Shown: positions 1-10,724 of the stretch, piece by piece
How the letters are laid out: each line of letters begins with the position of its first letter
Numbering within the stretch: position 1 is the stretch's first letter
Translations under genes and position numbers: made by a program
Origin: Bacillota bacterium
GTDB taxonomy: Bacteria; Bacillota; Limnochordia; Darwinibacteriales; Darwinibacteriaceae
Assembly (NCBI GenBank): GCA_012837925.1
Contig: DUQE01000048.1
Coordinates: forward strand, 1-39,827
Length of the DNA stretch: 39,827 bases
Direction: 5' to 3'
The notes under the pieces: generated by a model
Databases searched by the model: none
Seen by the model: the letters and a program-made list of their open reading frames with translations, nothing else
Told to the model about the DNA's origin: nothing

Positions 1-30
1 CCTGCCGTTGAGGTTGAGGAACAAGAGTAA
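1..30 (+). CDS. C-terminal end of an upstream gene (PAVEVEEQE*), possibly trigger factor
   Basis: Frame 1 reads an acidic tail to TAA at 28-30. Trigger factor often precedes clpP/clpX; identity is inferred from position only. Confidence 0.3.
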   Translation, partial: PAVEVEEQE

Positions 31-59
31 AATCAACGTAATAGAAAGGCGGGAGACAA

Positions 60-668
60 TTGAGTGTTTTAGTCCCAATGGTTGTAGAACAGACAAATCG
101 AGGAGAGCGGGCCTTCGACATTTACTCCCGGCTCCTAAAAGATCGCATCATCTTCATCGGTGGTCCCATCGATGATCAGGTGGCAAATCTTGTTATTGCA
201 CAGTTGTTGTTCTTAGAGTCCGAAGATCCTGACAAGGATATCCACTTGTATATTAACAGTCCAGGTGGGGTAATCTATTCCGGATTGGCAATTTACGATA
301 CGATGCAGTACATCAAGGCCGATGTTTCCACGATTTGCGTGGGCATGGCCGCCAGTATGGCTGCTCTCCTGCTCGCTGCAGGAGCCGATGGAAAACGTTA
401 CGCTCTACCGAATTCTCGAATCATGATTCATCAACCCCTAGGGGGAGCACAAGGTCAGGCCAGCCAGATTGAGATTCAAGCCAAGGAAATCTTGTTCCTG
501 AAGAGCCAGGTTAACAAGATCCTGCAACACCATACTGGCCAGCCACTGGCGAGAATTGAACAAGACACAGACCGTGATTACTACATGACTGCTCAAAGCG
601 CACAAGAGTACGGTTTGATCGACGGTGTGCTAACGAAGCACCAGACTGGGAACAAGGACAACATGTAG
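60..668 (+). CDS. clpP: ATP-dependent Clp protease proteolytic subunit ClpP
   Basis: ClpP core with GMAASMA (catalytic Ser) and [10 protein letters not shown] (catalytic His); TTG start after GGCGGGAG. Confidence 0.97.
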   Translation: MSVLVPMVVEQTNRGERAFDIYSRLLKDRIIFIGGPIDDQVANLVIAQLLFLESEDPDKDIHLYINSPGGVIYSGLAIYDTMQYIKADVSTICVGMAASMAALLLAAGADGKRYALPNSRIMIHQPLGGAQGQASQIEIQAKEILFLKSQVNKILQHHTGQPLARIEQDTDRDYYMTAQSAQEYGLIDGVLTKHQTGNKDNM

Positions 669-709
669 CAATGGATAACAGACCGTGACGAGTGAGGTGG
701 GGTGATTAG

Positions 710-1972
710 ATGTTCAAATTTGGCGATGAAAAAGGACAGTTAAAGTGTTCTTTTTGCGGGAAGATGCAAGAGCAGGTTAAGAAGCTCATCGCCGGACCAG
801 GGGTCTATATTTGTGACGAATGTATAGAGCTCTGTAACGAGATCATCGAAGAAGAGTTCACCGAGGACCATGATATTGAACTGGATAGCGTTCCTAAGCC
901 AAAAGAGATTAGGGCAGCGCTAGATGAATACGTGATTGGGCAAGACGAAGCCAAAAAAGCACTGTCGGTGGCTGTCTATAATCATTACAAACGTATCAAG
1001 AGTAATGAGAAGACGGACGACGTTGAGTTACAGAAAAGTAACATACTCATGCTTGGACCAACCGGAAGTGGAAAGACGTTCTTGGCCCAGACTTTGGCGA
1101 AGATTCTCAATGTACCCTTTGCCATTGCCGACGCAACAAGTCTGACAGAGGCAGGCTATGTGGGAGAAGACGTGGAAAACATCCTCCTCAAGCTGATTCA
1201 AGCAGCTGATTATGATGTGGAACGGGCTGAGCTCGGGATCATCTACGTCGATGAGATTGACAAGATTGCTCGCAAGTCTGAGAATCCATCGATTACCCGG
1301 GATGTATCTGGCGAAGGTGTCCAACAGGCGCTCTTGAAGATTCTCGAAGGAACGGTAGCCAGCGTTCCGCCGCAGGGTGGACGCAAACACCCCCATCAAG
1401 AATTCATCCAGATCGACACGACGAACATTTTGTTCATTTGTGGTGGCGCCTTTGATGGGCTTGAGAAGATCATCGAACGCAGAATCGGGCATAAGACAAT
1501 CGGCTTTGGTGCTGATGTGATGACCCGGGAAGAGAAGAAAATTGGCGATATTTTGCGCCAGAACATGCCTGAGGATCTGTTGCGCTATGGGTTGATCCCC
1601 GAGTTTATCGGCCGTGTCCCCGTAGTATGCACTCTCGATGCTTTGGATGAAGAAGCTCTGATTCAGATTCTCACCGAGCCCAAGAATGCTTTGGTCAAAC
1701 AGTTCCAGAAGCTTCTGCAAATGGACGGAGTGGTTCTGGAGTTCGAACCCGAAGCTCTGCGTATGATTGCAGCCAAGGCTTTGGAGCAGAAGACTGGGGC
1801 GAGAGGTTTGCGCACTGTTGTTGAGGGAATCATGCTGGATGTCATGTATAACGTGCCGTCTGAAGAACATGTTTCCAAGTGTGTGATCACTCGTGGTTCT
1901 GTGGAGAAGGAAGAACAGCCTTTGATTGTGCGAAGCAAATCGAAGGGCAAGGGAAAAGAAGAAAGCGCTTAA
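710..1972 (+). CDS. clpX: ATP-dependent Clp protease ATP-binding subunit ClpX
   Basis: N-terminal C4 zinc finger ([14 protein letters not shown]), Walker A GPTGSGKT, Walker [15 protein letters not shown] sensor 2. Confidence 0.98.
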   Translation: MFKFGDEKGQLKCSFCGKMQEQVKKLIAGPGVYICDECIELCNEIIEEEFTEDHDIELDSVPKPKEIRAALDEYVIGQDEAKKALSVAVYNHYKRIKSNEKTDDVELQKSNILMLGPTGSGKTFLAQTLAKILNVPFAIADATSLTEAGYVGEDVENILLKLIQAADYDVERAELGIIYVDEIDKIARKSENPSITRDVSGEGVQQALLKILEGTVASVPPQGGRKHPHQEFIQIDTTNILFICGGAFDGLEKIIERRIGHKTIGFGADVMTREEKKIGDILRQNMPEDLLRYGLIPEFIGRVPVVCTLDALDEEALIQILTEPKNALVKQFQKLLQMDGVVLEFEPEALRMIAAKALEQKTGARGLRTVVEGIMLDVMYNVPSEEHVSKCVITRGSVEKEEQPLIVRSKSKGKGKEESA

Positions 1973-1999
1973 CGCTAACAAGAACTATAGATTTATCAA

Positions 2000-2031
2000 G
2001 GATAAGTCCGTATCTAGGACTTATCCTTTTT
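2000..2031 (+). terminator. Intrinsic terminator after clpX
   Basis: GGATAAGTCC-GTATCTA-GGACTTATCC followed by TTTTT. Confidence 0.85.
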
Positions 2032-2072
2032 CTATCCTCCGGGCATAATAGGAGAGTAAGTCTCGGAGAGGA

Positions 2073-3782
2073 GTGATAATGATAATGGGAATTCTCGGAT
2101 TGATCAATCTGTTTTTTGCTATTGTCATTGGTCTGTACTTTTGGAATCTCCTTCGGCAACAGCAGGGAAGCAAATCCGCTGTTGATCGAGAATCAAGGAA
2201 AGAAATGGACAGGTTAAACCGCCTCAAGTCCATCTCGCTGACGGAGCCTTTGTCAGAAGTGACTCGGCCACGTGATTTTCGCGAGATCATTGGACAAGAT
2301 GACGGGCTCAAGGCTCTGAGGGCAGCGCTTTGCGGACCAAATCCTCAACATGTCATTGTTTATGGCCCACCGGGTGTAGGCAAGACGGCAGCTGCACGGG
2401 TTGTGCTAGAAGAGGCCAAGGCGAATCCGTTGTCTCCTTTCAGACAAGACGCTGTATTTGTCGAAGTTGACGCTACAACAGCTCGTTTTGATGAGCGCGG
2501 GATAGCCGATCCTCTCATGGGGTCTGTCCATGATCCGATCTACCAAGGGGCAGGTCCCCTCGGAGTAGCAGGTATCCCTCAACCCAAGCCCGGGGCCGTT
2601 ACCAAGGCGCATGGAGGCGTGTTATTTATTGACGAGATCGGGGAACTCCATCCCACCCAGTTGAACAAGTTGCTGAAGGTTTTGGAGGACCGCAAGGTCT
2701 TTCTTGATAGCGCTTACTACTCCTCCGAAGACCCCAATATTCCCGCGCACATTCACGAGATCTTTGAAAACGGTCTCCCGGCCGACTTTCGACTCATCGG
2801 TGCCACAACCCGGATGTCGTCTGAGCTTCCCCCCGCGCTACGATCACGCTGCTTAGAGGTGTACTTCCGCAACCTAAGTTCTGAAGAAATCGGCGTGATC
2901 GCGTCAAACGCTGCATCCAAGATTCATTACCCTATGAGTCTGGAAGCGCTCGAAGAGATCAAACGTTTCGCCAGTAATGGGAGGGACGCGGTGAACATTG
3001 TACAGATTGCTGCTGGTGTTGTCACAGGTGAGGGGCGCAAATCCATAGAGAAGGCCGATGTTGAGTGGGTTCTCAGCTGCGGTCAGTACGCACCAAGGCC
3101 CCAGAGTCACGTGCGGAAGGAACCTACCGTGGGAGTCGTCAACGGACTCGCCATGTATGGTCCCAACATGGGTACGGTGATAGAGGTAGAGGCTACTGCA
3201 ATCCCGGTGGAACCAAATCAAGGTAAGACGCAGGTAACAGGTGTCATGGAGGAGGAAGAGTTCGGGAGGCAGGGGCGAACCATGCGACGTCGGTCGCAGG
3301 CTCGCTGTTCTGTAGATAATGTCTTAACAGTCTTAAAGTCCTGCCTGGGGCTAAGACCACAGGACTATGATATTCACATCAACTTTCCTGGTGGAATACC
3401 GGTTGATGGACCTTCTGCAGGGATTAGTATGGTCACCGCCGTGGCTTCAGCGTTGACCAATCGACCAGTAACGAGTCTTGTGGCTATGACGGGAGAAGTG
3501 ACGATTCATGGTTTGGTGAAGCCTGTGGGTGGTGTTGTGCCCAAAGTTCGGGCAGCTCTGGAATCGGGCATTACCAAGGTGCTGATTCCTGCAGACAACT
3601 GGCAAGAAATTTTCGAGACTCTTGAAGGTGTCGAAGTCGTCCCAGTTGAGAAGATAACAGATGTCCTGGATCATGTGTTATTGCATTCCCATAGAGAGCA
3701 GATGTCACCAACTGCATCCCTAAGGAGACCGAGTGACTTATTAGGAGCCTCTCCCAAAATCTCTCCGGGGATAATTCCCTGA
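2073..3782 (+). CDS. lonB: LonB-type (sporulation-associated) ATP-dependent protease
   Basis: N-terminal TM segment, Walker [12 protein letters not shown], Walker B GGVLFIDEIGEL, Lon Ser/Lys dyad DGPSAGIS..KPVGGVVPK; lies directly upstream of lon. Confidence 0.93.
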   Translation: MIMIMGILGLINLFFAIVIGLYFWNLLRQQQGSKSAVDRESRKEMDRLNRLKSISLTEPLSEVTRPRDFREIIGQDDGLKALRAALCGPNPQHVIVYGPPGVGKTAAARVVLEEAKANPLSPFRQDAVFVEVDATTARFDERGIADPLMGSVHDPIYQGAGPLGVAGIPQPKPGAVTKAHGGVLFIDEIGELHPTQLNKLLKVLEDRKVFLDSAYYSSEDPNIPAHIHEIFENGLPADFRLIGATTRMSSELPPALRSRCLEVYFRNLSSEEIGVIASNAASKIHYPMSLEALEEIKRFASNGRDAVNIVQIAAGVVTGEGRKSIEKADVEWVLSCGQYAPRPQSHVRKEPTVGVVNGLAMYGPNMGTVIEVEATAIPVEPNQGKTQVTGVMEEEEFGRQGRTMRRRSQARCSVDNVLTVLKSCLGLRPQDYDIHINFPGGIPVDGPSAGISMVTAVASALTNRPVTSLVAMTGEVTIHGLVKPVGGVVPKVRAALESGITKVLIPADNWQEIFETLEGVEVVPVEKITDVLDHVLLHSHREQMSPTASLRRPSDLLGASPKISPGIIP

Positions 3783-3835
3783 TTTTCCAAACTATGATAC
3801 AATGAATGTACATCATGAAATCTGGGGGTGTAGAA

Positions 3836-6247
3836 ATGGTACAACAAACTATGGCAAGATCTCTTCCGTTGCTACCTCTCCGTGGAACGCTGGTGTTTCC
3901 TCACATGGTGACACCGCTCGAAGTGGGGCGTGAACGCTCCATCGAAGCCGTTGAGCAGAGCATGCTCAGAGACGGGCGTATTGTCTTGGCAGCACAGCAT
4001 CAGTTGGCCGTGGAAGATCCGCAGCCTGAAGATATTTATAGTGTCGGTACTCTCTGTGAGATCAAACAGCTCCTGAAGGTACCCGAAGGCCAAATCCGAG
4101 TCTTAGTGGAAGGCCTTGCTAGAGTTACATTAGACCATATTGATGATGCTGACGGGTATTATGAAGTATTTGTGACAGAAGTCCCTGAGACAAACGGAGA
4201 CATGGACAACTATGAACGCGAGGCGCTTATGCGCATTGTTCGCGATGAATTTGAGAAGTATGTGAGGCTCAGCAAGAAAATTCCTGCTGAAGTGCTAATG
4301 TCGGTGAGCAGCATTGACGATATTCATCGTTTTGCTGACACAATTGCCAGTCAAATGAACGTGATGTTCAAGGAAAAGCAAGACTTACTTGAGATCTTTC
4401 CCGTTGATAAGCGACTTGAGGCTATCCTCGGGCTACTCTACCGCGAGGGAGAAATTCTTGGCCTAGAGAAGAGTATCCAGCAACGGGTGCGCAAACAGAT
4501 GGAAAAGGCCCAGCGGGAATACTATCTCCGCGAGCAAATCAAAGCCATCCAAGTTGAACTGGGTGAACGGGATGAAAAAGGAAGCAGCGAGATTGAAGAA
4601 CTCAAGGAAAAACTAGAAAAAGGCAAGCTTCCGAAAGAAGCGAAAGCCAAGGTTCTGCATGAAATCCATCGCTTAGAACGCATGGCGCCTATGGCCGCCG
4701 AAGCTACTGTTGTGCGCAATTATATTGATTGGATGCTATCTTTGCCATGGTCAAAACGGACGAAAGACCGTTTAGATCTGAATTTGGCTGAGGAACTCCT
4801 TGATCGTGATCATTACGGTCTCGAAAAAGTCAAAGAGCGTATTCTAGAGTTCTTGGCTGTTCGTCAATTGACAAAATCGTCGAAGGGGCCAATTCTGTGC
4901 TTGGTCGGTCCACCTGGAGTGGGTAAGACCTCGCTGGCACAATCGGTGGGATCGGCATTGAATCGTAACTTCTCCCGCCTTTCGTTAGGCGGTGTACGTG
5001 ATGAGGCCGAAATTCGAGGCCATCGCCGCACGTATATTGGATCGATGCCTGGACGTATTATCCAGACCATGAAAACGGTGGGAAGCCTCAACCCCGTAAT
5101 CGTCCTGGACGAAGTCGATAAACTCGCTTCGGACTTTAGGGGAGATCCTGCCTCTGCGCTCTTGGAGGTACTTGATCCTGAGCAGAACAACCGCTTTGGT
5201 GATCATTACCTGGAAGTTCCCTTTGACCTGTCTGAGGTACTCTTTATTACAACAGCCAATGTCCTGCATTCCATTCCGGCCCCTTTGAGAGACCGAATGG
5301 AGGTCATTGAGATTCCTGGGTATACCGAGTATGAGAAGTTCGAGATTGCGAAGCGTCATCTCTGGCCTAAACAGCTCGAGAACAACGGTCTTCGAGAAGA
5401 CCAGCTTCAGATTTCGGACAATACAATTTACAAGATCATCAGTGAGTACACCAAAGAAGCTGGAGTGCGTACGCTAGAACGACGACTTGGCACGGTGTGC
5501 CGCAAGGTTGCCACTGAAATTGTGAAGGGACAGATCACCAGCGCCCGGGTCAATGTCAGTAACTTGCACAAGTATCTAGGAGCGCCGCGTTACTTGCATA
5601 GCCAGGTTAATCTCGAAGACAAGGTTGGTGTCGCCACCGGCTTGGCGTTTACACAGGTGGGCGGAGAGACGCTAACGATTGAGGTCACTGTTGTCGATGG
5701 AAAAGGAAAGTTGACTTTAACGGGTAAGCTCGGCGAGGTCATGCAGGAATCTGCGCAAGCTGCATTAAGCTATCTGCGTTCTCGTGCCGTGGAACTTGGC
5801 ATCGATCCGAAGTTTCATGAGTGCAAGGACATTCATATGCATATTCCAGAAGGAGCGATTCCCAAGGATGGTCCATCGGCTGGTATCACGATTGCGACAG
5901 CTCTGGCCAGCGCCTTGACCAATCGGCCAGTGCGGCATGATCTGTCCATGACGGGAGAGATCACGCTCCGGGGCAGAGTGCTTCCTATCGGAGGAGTAAA
6001 GGAGAAACTCTTAGCAGCCCATCGAGCAGGGATCACCCATGTCTTATTGCCTGTTGAAAACGAGAAAGACTTAGAAGAGATTCCAGCTAGCGTGTTATCG
6101 AAGTTGAAAATCTCCCTGGTGGAGCATATGGATGAGGTCTTAGCACACGCTCTCTACGCAGAGTCTGTGAGCGAGCAACCTTTACCTTTTGTTGTGCCCG
6201 ATGTACCACCAGTGGTGAATGACGAGACGTGGATGGGAGATCAGTAA
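3836..6247 (+). CDS. lon: Endopeptidase La (Lon)
   Basis: LON substrate domain, [33 protein letters not shown]. Start refined to ATG 3836 with GGGGGTG RBS (ORF track starts at 3806). Confidence 0.97.
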   Translation: MVQQTMARSLPLLPLRGTLVFPHMVTPLEVGRERSIEAVEQSMLRDGRIVLAAQHQLAVEDPQPEDIYSVGTLCEIKQLLKVPEGQIRVLVEGLARVTLDHIDDADGYYEVFVTEVPETNGDMDNYEREALMRIVRDEFEKYVRLSKKIPAEVLMSVSSIDDIHRFADTIASQMNVMFKEKQDLLEIFPVDKRLEAILGLLYREGEILGLEKSIQQRVRKQMEKAQREYYLREQIKAIQVELGERDEKGSSEIEELKEKLEKGKLPKEAKAKVLHEIHRLERMAPMAAEATVVRNYIDWMLSLPWSKRTKDRLDLNLAEELLDRDHYGLEKVKERILEFLAVRQLTKSSKGPILCLVGPPGVGKTSLAQSVGSALNRNFSRLSLGGVRDEAEIRGHRRTYIGSMPGRIIQTMKTVGSLNPVIVLDEVDKLASDFRGDPASALLEVLDPEQNNRFGDHYLEVPFDLSEVLFITTANVLHSIPAPLRDRMEVIEIPGYTEYEKFEIAKRHLWPKQLENNGLREDQLQISDNTIYKIISEYTKEAGVRTLERRLGTVCRKVATEIVKGQITSARVNVSNLHKYLGAPRYLHSQVNLEDKVGVATGLAFTQVGGETLTIEVTVVDGKGKLTLTGKLGEVMQESAQAALSYLRSRAVELGIDPKFHECKDIHMHIPEGAIPKDGPSAGITIATALASALTNRPVRHDLSMTGEITLRGRVLPIGGVKEKLLAAHRAGITHVLLPVENEKDLEEIPASVLSKLKISLVEHMDEVLAHALYAESVSEQPLPFVVPDVPPVVNDETWMGDQ

Positions 6248-6248
6248 T

Positions 6249-6824
6249 ATGGCTCTCAACTTGCATAACGCAGAATTCTTGACCAGTGCGGTGAACCAGC
6301 AGGGCTATCCACCGCACGGTCTCAAAGAGATTGCTCTAGTGGGGCGATCCAATGTGGGCAAATCGTCCCTTATCAACACCCTGGTGGGTCGTAAAAAGTT
6401 TGCCCGAACCTCCAACCAACCGGGAAGAACACAGACCATCAATTTCTATCGCGTGGACACGCTCTGCCTTGTGGACCTGCCCGGCTATGGATTTGCCAAG
6501 GTGCCAGAGGGGGTTCGAAAAAAGTGGGGTCCCATGATTGAAGGTTATCTTACGGGCCGCCCAAATTTGGTGGGAGTGCTCCATCTCGTTGATGTACGTC
6601 ACAAACCTACTGCGGACGATCAGACGATGAATTCGTGGTTACGCGAGATGGACATGCCCTATGTCCTCATTGCGACCAAAGTCGACAAGATTAGCCGCGG
6701 AAAGTATGGCCAACACTCCAAAGTGATCAGGGAGTGTCTAGGAGTCGATCCAATACTCTTTTCGGCTGAAAGCCGCCAAGGAAGGGAACAGGTCTTGGTG
6801 CTGATCCATGATATGATGGCATGA
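6249..6824 (+). CDS. engB: Ribosome biogenesis GTP-binding protein EngB/YsxC
   Basis: GRSNVGKSSLIN, DLPGYGFAKV, ATKVDKI; ATG 6249 just after the lon stop. Confidence 0.95.
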   Translation: MALNLHNAEFLTSAVNQQGYPPHGLKEIALVGRSNVGKSSLINTLVGRKKFARTSNQPGRTQTINFYRVDTLCLVDLPGYGFAKVPEGVRKKWGPMIEGYLTGRPNLVGVLHLVDVRHKPTADDQTMNSWLREMDMPYVLIATKVDKISRGKYGQHSKVIRECLGVDPILFSAESRQGREQVLVLIHDMMA

Positions 6825-6867
6825 TCTTAAGTCGGCGGAAGTTCTATACCAATTTTCTGGAAATCGG

Positions 6868-6895
6868 ACAGGATATTGCCTTTGTGTAAAGAATT
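6868..6895 (+). promoter_or_regulatory. Sigma-H-like promoter upstream of diguanylate cyclase 1
   Basis: ACAGGATAT-N11-AAAGAAT, matching RnAGGAwWW-N11-RnnGAAT; about 34 nt before the GTG start. Confidence 0.6.
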
Positions 6896-6929
6896 AATCC
6901 TTAATTGTCATGGGGATGGGGGTGTTTCT

Positions 6930-8123
6930 GTGCTACAGAGGGATTCTAAACGAGTCCACTTCAATATGTACGTCGTGATCGTACTCACCATCGTTTTAGG
7001 GGTCGTCTTTTACCGCGGGTTTGACAAGTTTAACTGGCTTGTCGCGTTGTTTTTTACTGCTCTTTCCATTTTCCTGAAGGAGAGCGTAGTGAATGTGGAC
7101 GAGCGTAGTGACATGTCCCTTGGTATCACTGTGATCCTCCCTATGATTTATCTTTGTGGTGCTACTCCAGCTATGCTTATCTCTGCGTCCAAGGGCATCT
7201 ATGATGGATTGCGATACAAGAAATCATGGCAGCGTACGATGTTCAACTCGGCTCAGTTTGCCCTTTCAACCCTCTTGGCCGGCATCACAATCGAGTATTT
7301 GGCTAGTCTGTGGGGAGAGACAGGTATCGGCGGTGTTCTTGCCATGTCTGTTGCGACCATCGTGTACATGTTCTTCAACAAGGGGCTAGTGGCTCGGATT
7401 GGTGCTGTTCGAAGAGGAATTCCTTGGCGGACGGAAATGGCAGCCAGACTGGGGACCGGTTTTTATAGCCATGTGACAAGTGGGTTTATCGGGATTCTCT
7501 TTACTTTCTTTATCATGAGCTACGGCTATTGGGGTATGATTGTCTTCTCGGCCCTCGTTGTTAACTTGTCAACCTTGTTGAAAGCAGCCGCCGATGTGCA
7601 TGTTGAACGTGGGCAGAGGAAGAAACTCCAGGAAGAACTAGTTATTGATGAGATGACCGGAGCCTACAATTTCCGGTACTTGAACAACTGGCTGAATGAT
7701 CCGTCGGAAACAGAACTGGCCCTGTTGTTCATGGACATTGATGACTTTGCCATTTTCAACAATACTTATGGACATGCAGAAGGCGATAAGGTGTTGCGCC
7801 TACTTGTGGAGAAAATTAAGGAGAGTATCCGATCCGAGGATCAAGTCATTCGTTACGGTGGTGACGAGTTTGTCGTGTTCTTGCACGGCATGGATGCCGA
7901 AGGAGCTAGGCAAGTGGCTGATCGCATCATGGATAATTTGGCTACCGTGAGCAATCCAAGGTGGAAGGAACCCCTTACAGTTTCGTTGGGGATTGCAGCT
8001 ATGCCGCAACATACTAGGGATAAGCGTCAACTGTTGCTGTTTGCCGATCAAGCGATGTATCAAGCGAAGGAGTTCGGAAAAAATAATGCCAAAATGTGGA
8101 ATATAGCGAAGGACCCTGCCTAG
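6930..8123 (+). CDS. Membrane-anchored diguanylate cyclase (GGDEF), paralogue 1
   Basis: Multi-TM N-terminus, RYGGDEFVV active site, RSED I-site five residues upstream. GTG 6930 follows a G-rich RBS (ORF track starts at 6876). Confidence 0.92.
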   Translation: MLQRDSKRVHFNMYVVIVLTIVLGVVFYRGFDKFNWLVALFFTALSIFLKESVVNVDERSDMSLGITVILPMIYLCGATPAMLISASKGIYDGLRYKKSWQRTMFNSAQFALSTLLAGITIEYLASLWGETGIGGVLAMSVATIVYMFFNKGLVARIGAVRRGIPWRTEMAARLGTGFYSHVTSGFIGILFTFFIMSYGYWGMIVFSALVVNLSTLLKAAADVHVERGQRKKLQEELVIDEMTGAYNFRYLNNWLNDPSETELALLFMDIDDFAIFNNTYGHAEGDKVLRLLVEKIKESIRSEDQVIRYGGDEFVVFLHGMDAEGARQVADRIMDNLATVSNPRWKEPLTVSLGIAAMPQHTRDKRQLLLFADQAMYQAKEFGKNNAKMWNIAKDPA

Positions 8124-8138
8124 GCGGGAGTCCTTTTT
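8111..8138 (+). terminator. Terminator overlapping the stop codon of diguanylate cyclase 1
   Basis: GGACCCTGCC-TA-GGCGGGAGTCC then TTTTT; the TAG stop lies in the apex. Confidence 0.7.
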
Positions 8139-8191
8139 GTGTGCGTACGCAGGTCGTGTAGTGAACCACTGACTAGTCGCTGAGGGGACGT

Positions 8192-9379
8192 GTGCCAGTG
8201 AATACGCGGGTAAACTTGAATATCTACATTGTAACCATGATGACCGTGGTCTTGGGTGTCATATTCTACAGTGGATTTCGTGAAGCCAGTTGGCTTGTGA
8301 TGCTCATCTTTGCACTTCTGCAGATCTATTTAGCCGACGTAAAGGTACGTATTAGTGAGCGCACCGACGTTTCGCTGGGTGCTGCCGCTGTACTGCCCAT
8401 GGTTATCATGTGCGGCGTAACCCAATCGATGCTCATTTCTGTTCTTCTGGGCATCTATGATGGTGTGAAGGGTAAGAAAGAATGGCAACGTTCCATGTTC
8501 AATGCCGCGCAACTAGCCTTGTCAGCTTTGATGATGCGCTTGAGCTTTGTGTATGTTCGCGATGCATTGGCGGGCACTGGTTTTGAACTTGCAGTCGCGG
8601 CAATCGTGGCAACGGCGGTGTACATTGTCTTTAACATTGGGTTGGTGTGTCGCATGGCCGCTATCTCCAGGGGTGTTTCCTGGCTTGCTCACTTTAGACT
8701 AGTGTTTCCTCTCCTGATGTACAGTAGCTTTAGTAGCGGCTTTATTGGCATTATCTTTGCATTCTTTATCTTGAGTTATGAGTTCTGGGGACTGGTGGCC
8801 TTTTCCGTCCTCCTGATCAGCCTGTCGGGGCTACTGGAGGCTGCTGCAGCGGTCAGTGTGGAGCGGGAGCAGAGGAAGCAGCTCGAAGAAGAGCTGGTCA
8901 TTGATGAGATGACGGGTGCCTACAACTTCCGCTACTTGAATAACTGGCTCGGTGAGCCTTCGGGCGAAGCGATGAGTCTGCTGTTCATGGATATTGATGA
9001 CTTTGCTCTCTTCAATGATACCTACGGCCATGCTGAGGGCGACAAGGTTCTAGCGCTCTTGGTTGAGACGATCCGCAAGAGTGTGAGGGAAGACGATCAC
9101 GTCATTCGCTACGGCGGTGATGAGTTTGTGGTGCTATTGCGAGGGGTTGACGCAGAAGGAGCAAGGCGACTTGCAGGTCGCATTGTAAAGAACTTGACTC
9201 TGGTGACGACCCCTACCTGGAAGGAACCTATTACGGTCTCCCTCGGCATCGCGGTCAAACCTGAGCACACGAAGGATAAACGTCAGTTGCTCTTGTATGC
9301 CGACCAGGCGATGTACAAGGCTAAAGAGGCGGGTAAGAATAATGCACAAGTCTGGAGCGAAGTTCAGGACATCGCGTAG
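8192..9379 (+). CDS. Membrane-anchored diguanylate cyclase (GGDEF), paralogue 2
   Basis: Same architecture as 6930-8123; RYGGDEFVV, I-site REDD. Confidence 0.92.
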   Translation: MPVNTRVNLNIYIVTMMTVVLGVIFYSGFREASWLVMLIFALLQIYLADVKVRISERTDVSLGAAAVLPMVIMCGVTQSMLISVLLGIYDGVKGKKEWQRSMFNAAQLALSALMMRLSFVYVRDALAGTGFELAVAAIVATAVYIVFNIGLVCRMAAISRGVSWLAHFRLVFPLLMYSSFSSGFIGIIFAFFILSYEFWGLVAFSVLLISLSGLLEAAAAVSVEREQRKQLEEELVIDEMTGAYNFRYLNNWLGEPSGEAMSLLFMDIDDFALFNDTYGHAEGDKVLALLVETIRKSVREDDHVIRYGGDEFVVLLRGVDAEGARRLAGRIVKNLTLVTTPTWKEPITVSLGIAVKPEHTKDKRQLLLYADQAMYKAKEAGKNNAQVWSEVQDIA

Positions 9380-9430
9380 CATTCTAACAGGTATCATTCG
9401 CATCTTTTTTCACGAGCATCCCTCAACGAA

Positions 9431-9458
9431 GCAGGATATTGGGAAAAAGCAAAGAAAT
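9431..9458 (+). promoter_or_regulatory. Sigma-H-like promoter upstream of diguanylate cyclase 3
   Basis: GCAGGATAT-N11-AAAGAAA; shares the 10-mer CAGGATATTG with the site at 6869; about 38 nt before the start. Confidence 0.55.
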
Positions 9459-9496
9459 TACCAATATCGGCGAGGTAGCGGTAAGGGGGTGTTGGC

Positions 9497-10693
9497 TTGC
9501 CGGATGCGAATGTAGAACGACGGATGGACCGTGCTATGGATTTGCTAGCAGCCATTGCGGTCATCTTGGGTGTTATTTTTTACAGTGGTGTTCGTGAAGG
9601 GACTTGGCCAACCATTCTTGTCCTCGGCGCTCTGCAGGTATACTTGCAGGGTGTTTCGGTGCGTATAAGTGAAAGAACAGATATCTCGCTGGGTACAGCC
9701 GTAGTTATGCCCATGGCACACATCGCCGGCGTTACACCATCGATGTTGATCGGTGTGCTTCAGGGAGTCTATGATGGTGTGCGAAATAGAAAACTCTGGC
9801 GACGAACCATGTTTAATGCAGCACAGTTTGCCATTTCCAGGCTCGTGGCAACATTGGTGCTGGAGTATTTGAAACAAGTCCTGGGAACGACAGGGGCTGG
9901 ATTGGTCGTTGCACTGATGGTGGCGACGGTTGTCTATATCGTCTGTAATATCGGGTTTGTTTGCTATGTGGTGGCGAACTGGAGAGGCATTTCCTGGTTT
10001 ACGCAGATGCGCCTGGTTTTGCAGATGGGATCCTTTAGTAGTTTCAGCAGCGGGTTTATTGGAATCATCTTTACGTACTTTGCCATCAGTTATGGTTTTT
10101 GGGGCATCGTGTTATTCGCCATCTTGTTGGTTAACCTCTCAGGGCTCCTAAAGGCAGCGGCCGAAGTAAGTGCGGAGCGAGCGCTCAGACAAGAACTAGA
10201 GGAAGAGCTGGTCATTGATGAGATGACGGGTGCCTATAACTTCCGTTTTCTCAACAATTGGCTGAGTGAGCCTTCAGACGAAGCAATGAGTCTTCTTTTC
10301 ATTGATGTTGATGATTTCGCCGTCTTCAACAATACCTATGGTCATGGGGAGGGCGATAAGGTCCTCAAAGAGTTGGTCGAGACCATTACAAAGAGTGTTC
10401 GGGCCGATGATCAAGTCATCCGCTATGGGGGCGATGAGTTCGTCGTATTCTTGAAGGGAATGGATGCCCAGGGAGCGCAGCGCGTCGCCGAGCGCATTAG
10501 GGAGAACCTATCCACATGTAAGAATCCCACGTGGAAGGAATCGATTACTGTTTCTTTAGGAATTGCGGCCAAACCCTATCATACGTCGGATAAGAGGCAG
10601 CTCCTGCTTTTTGCGGATCAAGCAATGTACCAGGCTAAGGACGCTGGTAAGGACACGATTCAAATGTGGAGCGCTATCAAGGACCCTGCTTAG
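9497..10693 (+). CDS. Membrane-anchored diguanylate cyclase (GGDEF), paralogue 3
   Basis: Same architecture; RYGGDEFVV, I-site RADD; TTG start after AGGGGGTG. Confidence 0.92.
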   Translation: MPDANVERRMDRAMDLLAAIAVILGVIFYSGVREGTWPTILVLGALQVYLQGVSVRISERTDISLGTAVVMPMAHIAGVTPSMLIGVLQGVYDGVRNRKLWRRTMFNAAQFAISRLVATLVLEYLKQVLGTTGAGLVVALMVATVVYIVCNIGFVCYVVANWRGISWFTQMRLVLQMGSFSSFSSGFIGIIFTYFAISYGFWGIVLFAILLVNLSGLLKAAAEVSAERALRQELEEELVIDEMTGAYNFRFLNNWLSEPSDEAMSLLFIDVDDFAVFNNTYGHGEGDKVLKELVETITKSVRADDQVIRYGGDEFVVFLKGMDAQGAQRVAERIRENLSTCKNPTWKESITVSLGIAAKPYHTSDKRQLLLFADQAMYQAKDAGKDTIQMWSAIKDPA

Positions 10694-10698
10694 GGTCT
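10683..10698 (+). terminator. Short hairpin overlapping the stop codon of diguanylate cyclase 3
   Basis: GACCCT-GCTT-AGGGTC then TTTACCTTTT; stop TAG within the hairpin. Confidence 0.5.
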
Positions 10699-10724
10699 TT
10701 ACCTTTTGCACTGGAGGTAGAGAT

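Noticed and set aside
1028-1981. 317-aa minus-strand ORF antisense to clpX
   Set aside because: Shadow ORF opposite a strongly conserved gene; no RBS or recognisable family.
8124-8191. Possible sigma-H-like site upstream of diguanylate cyclase 2 (GCAGGTCG...)
   Set aside because: Lacks AGGA and has no GAAT at the right spacing.
6930-10693. Three GGDEF genes as assembly duplication artefact
   Set aside because: The copies differ throughout at protein and nucleotide level, so they are genuine diverged paralogues.
10563-10724. N-terminal extension of the glutaminase ORF
   Set aside because: Alternate-frame translation of the cyclase 3 gene; GTG 10725 with GGAGGTAG is the credible start.
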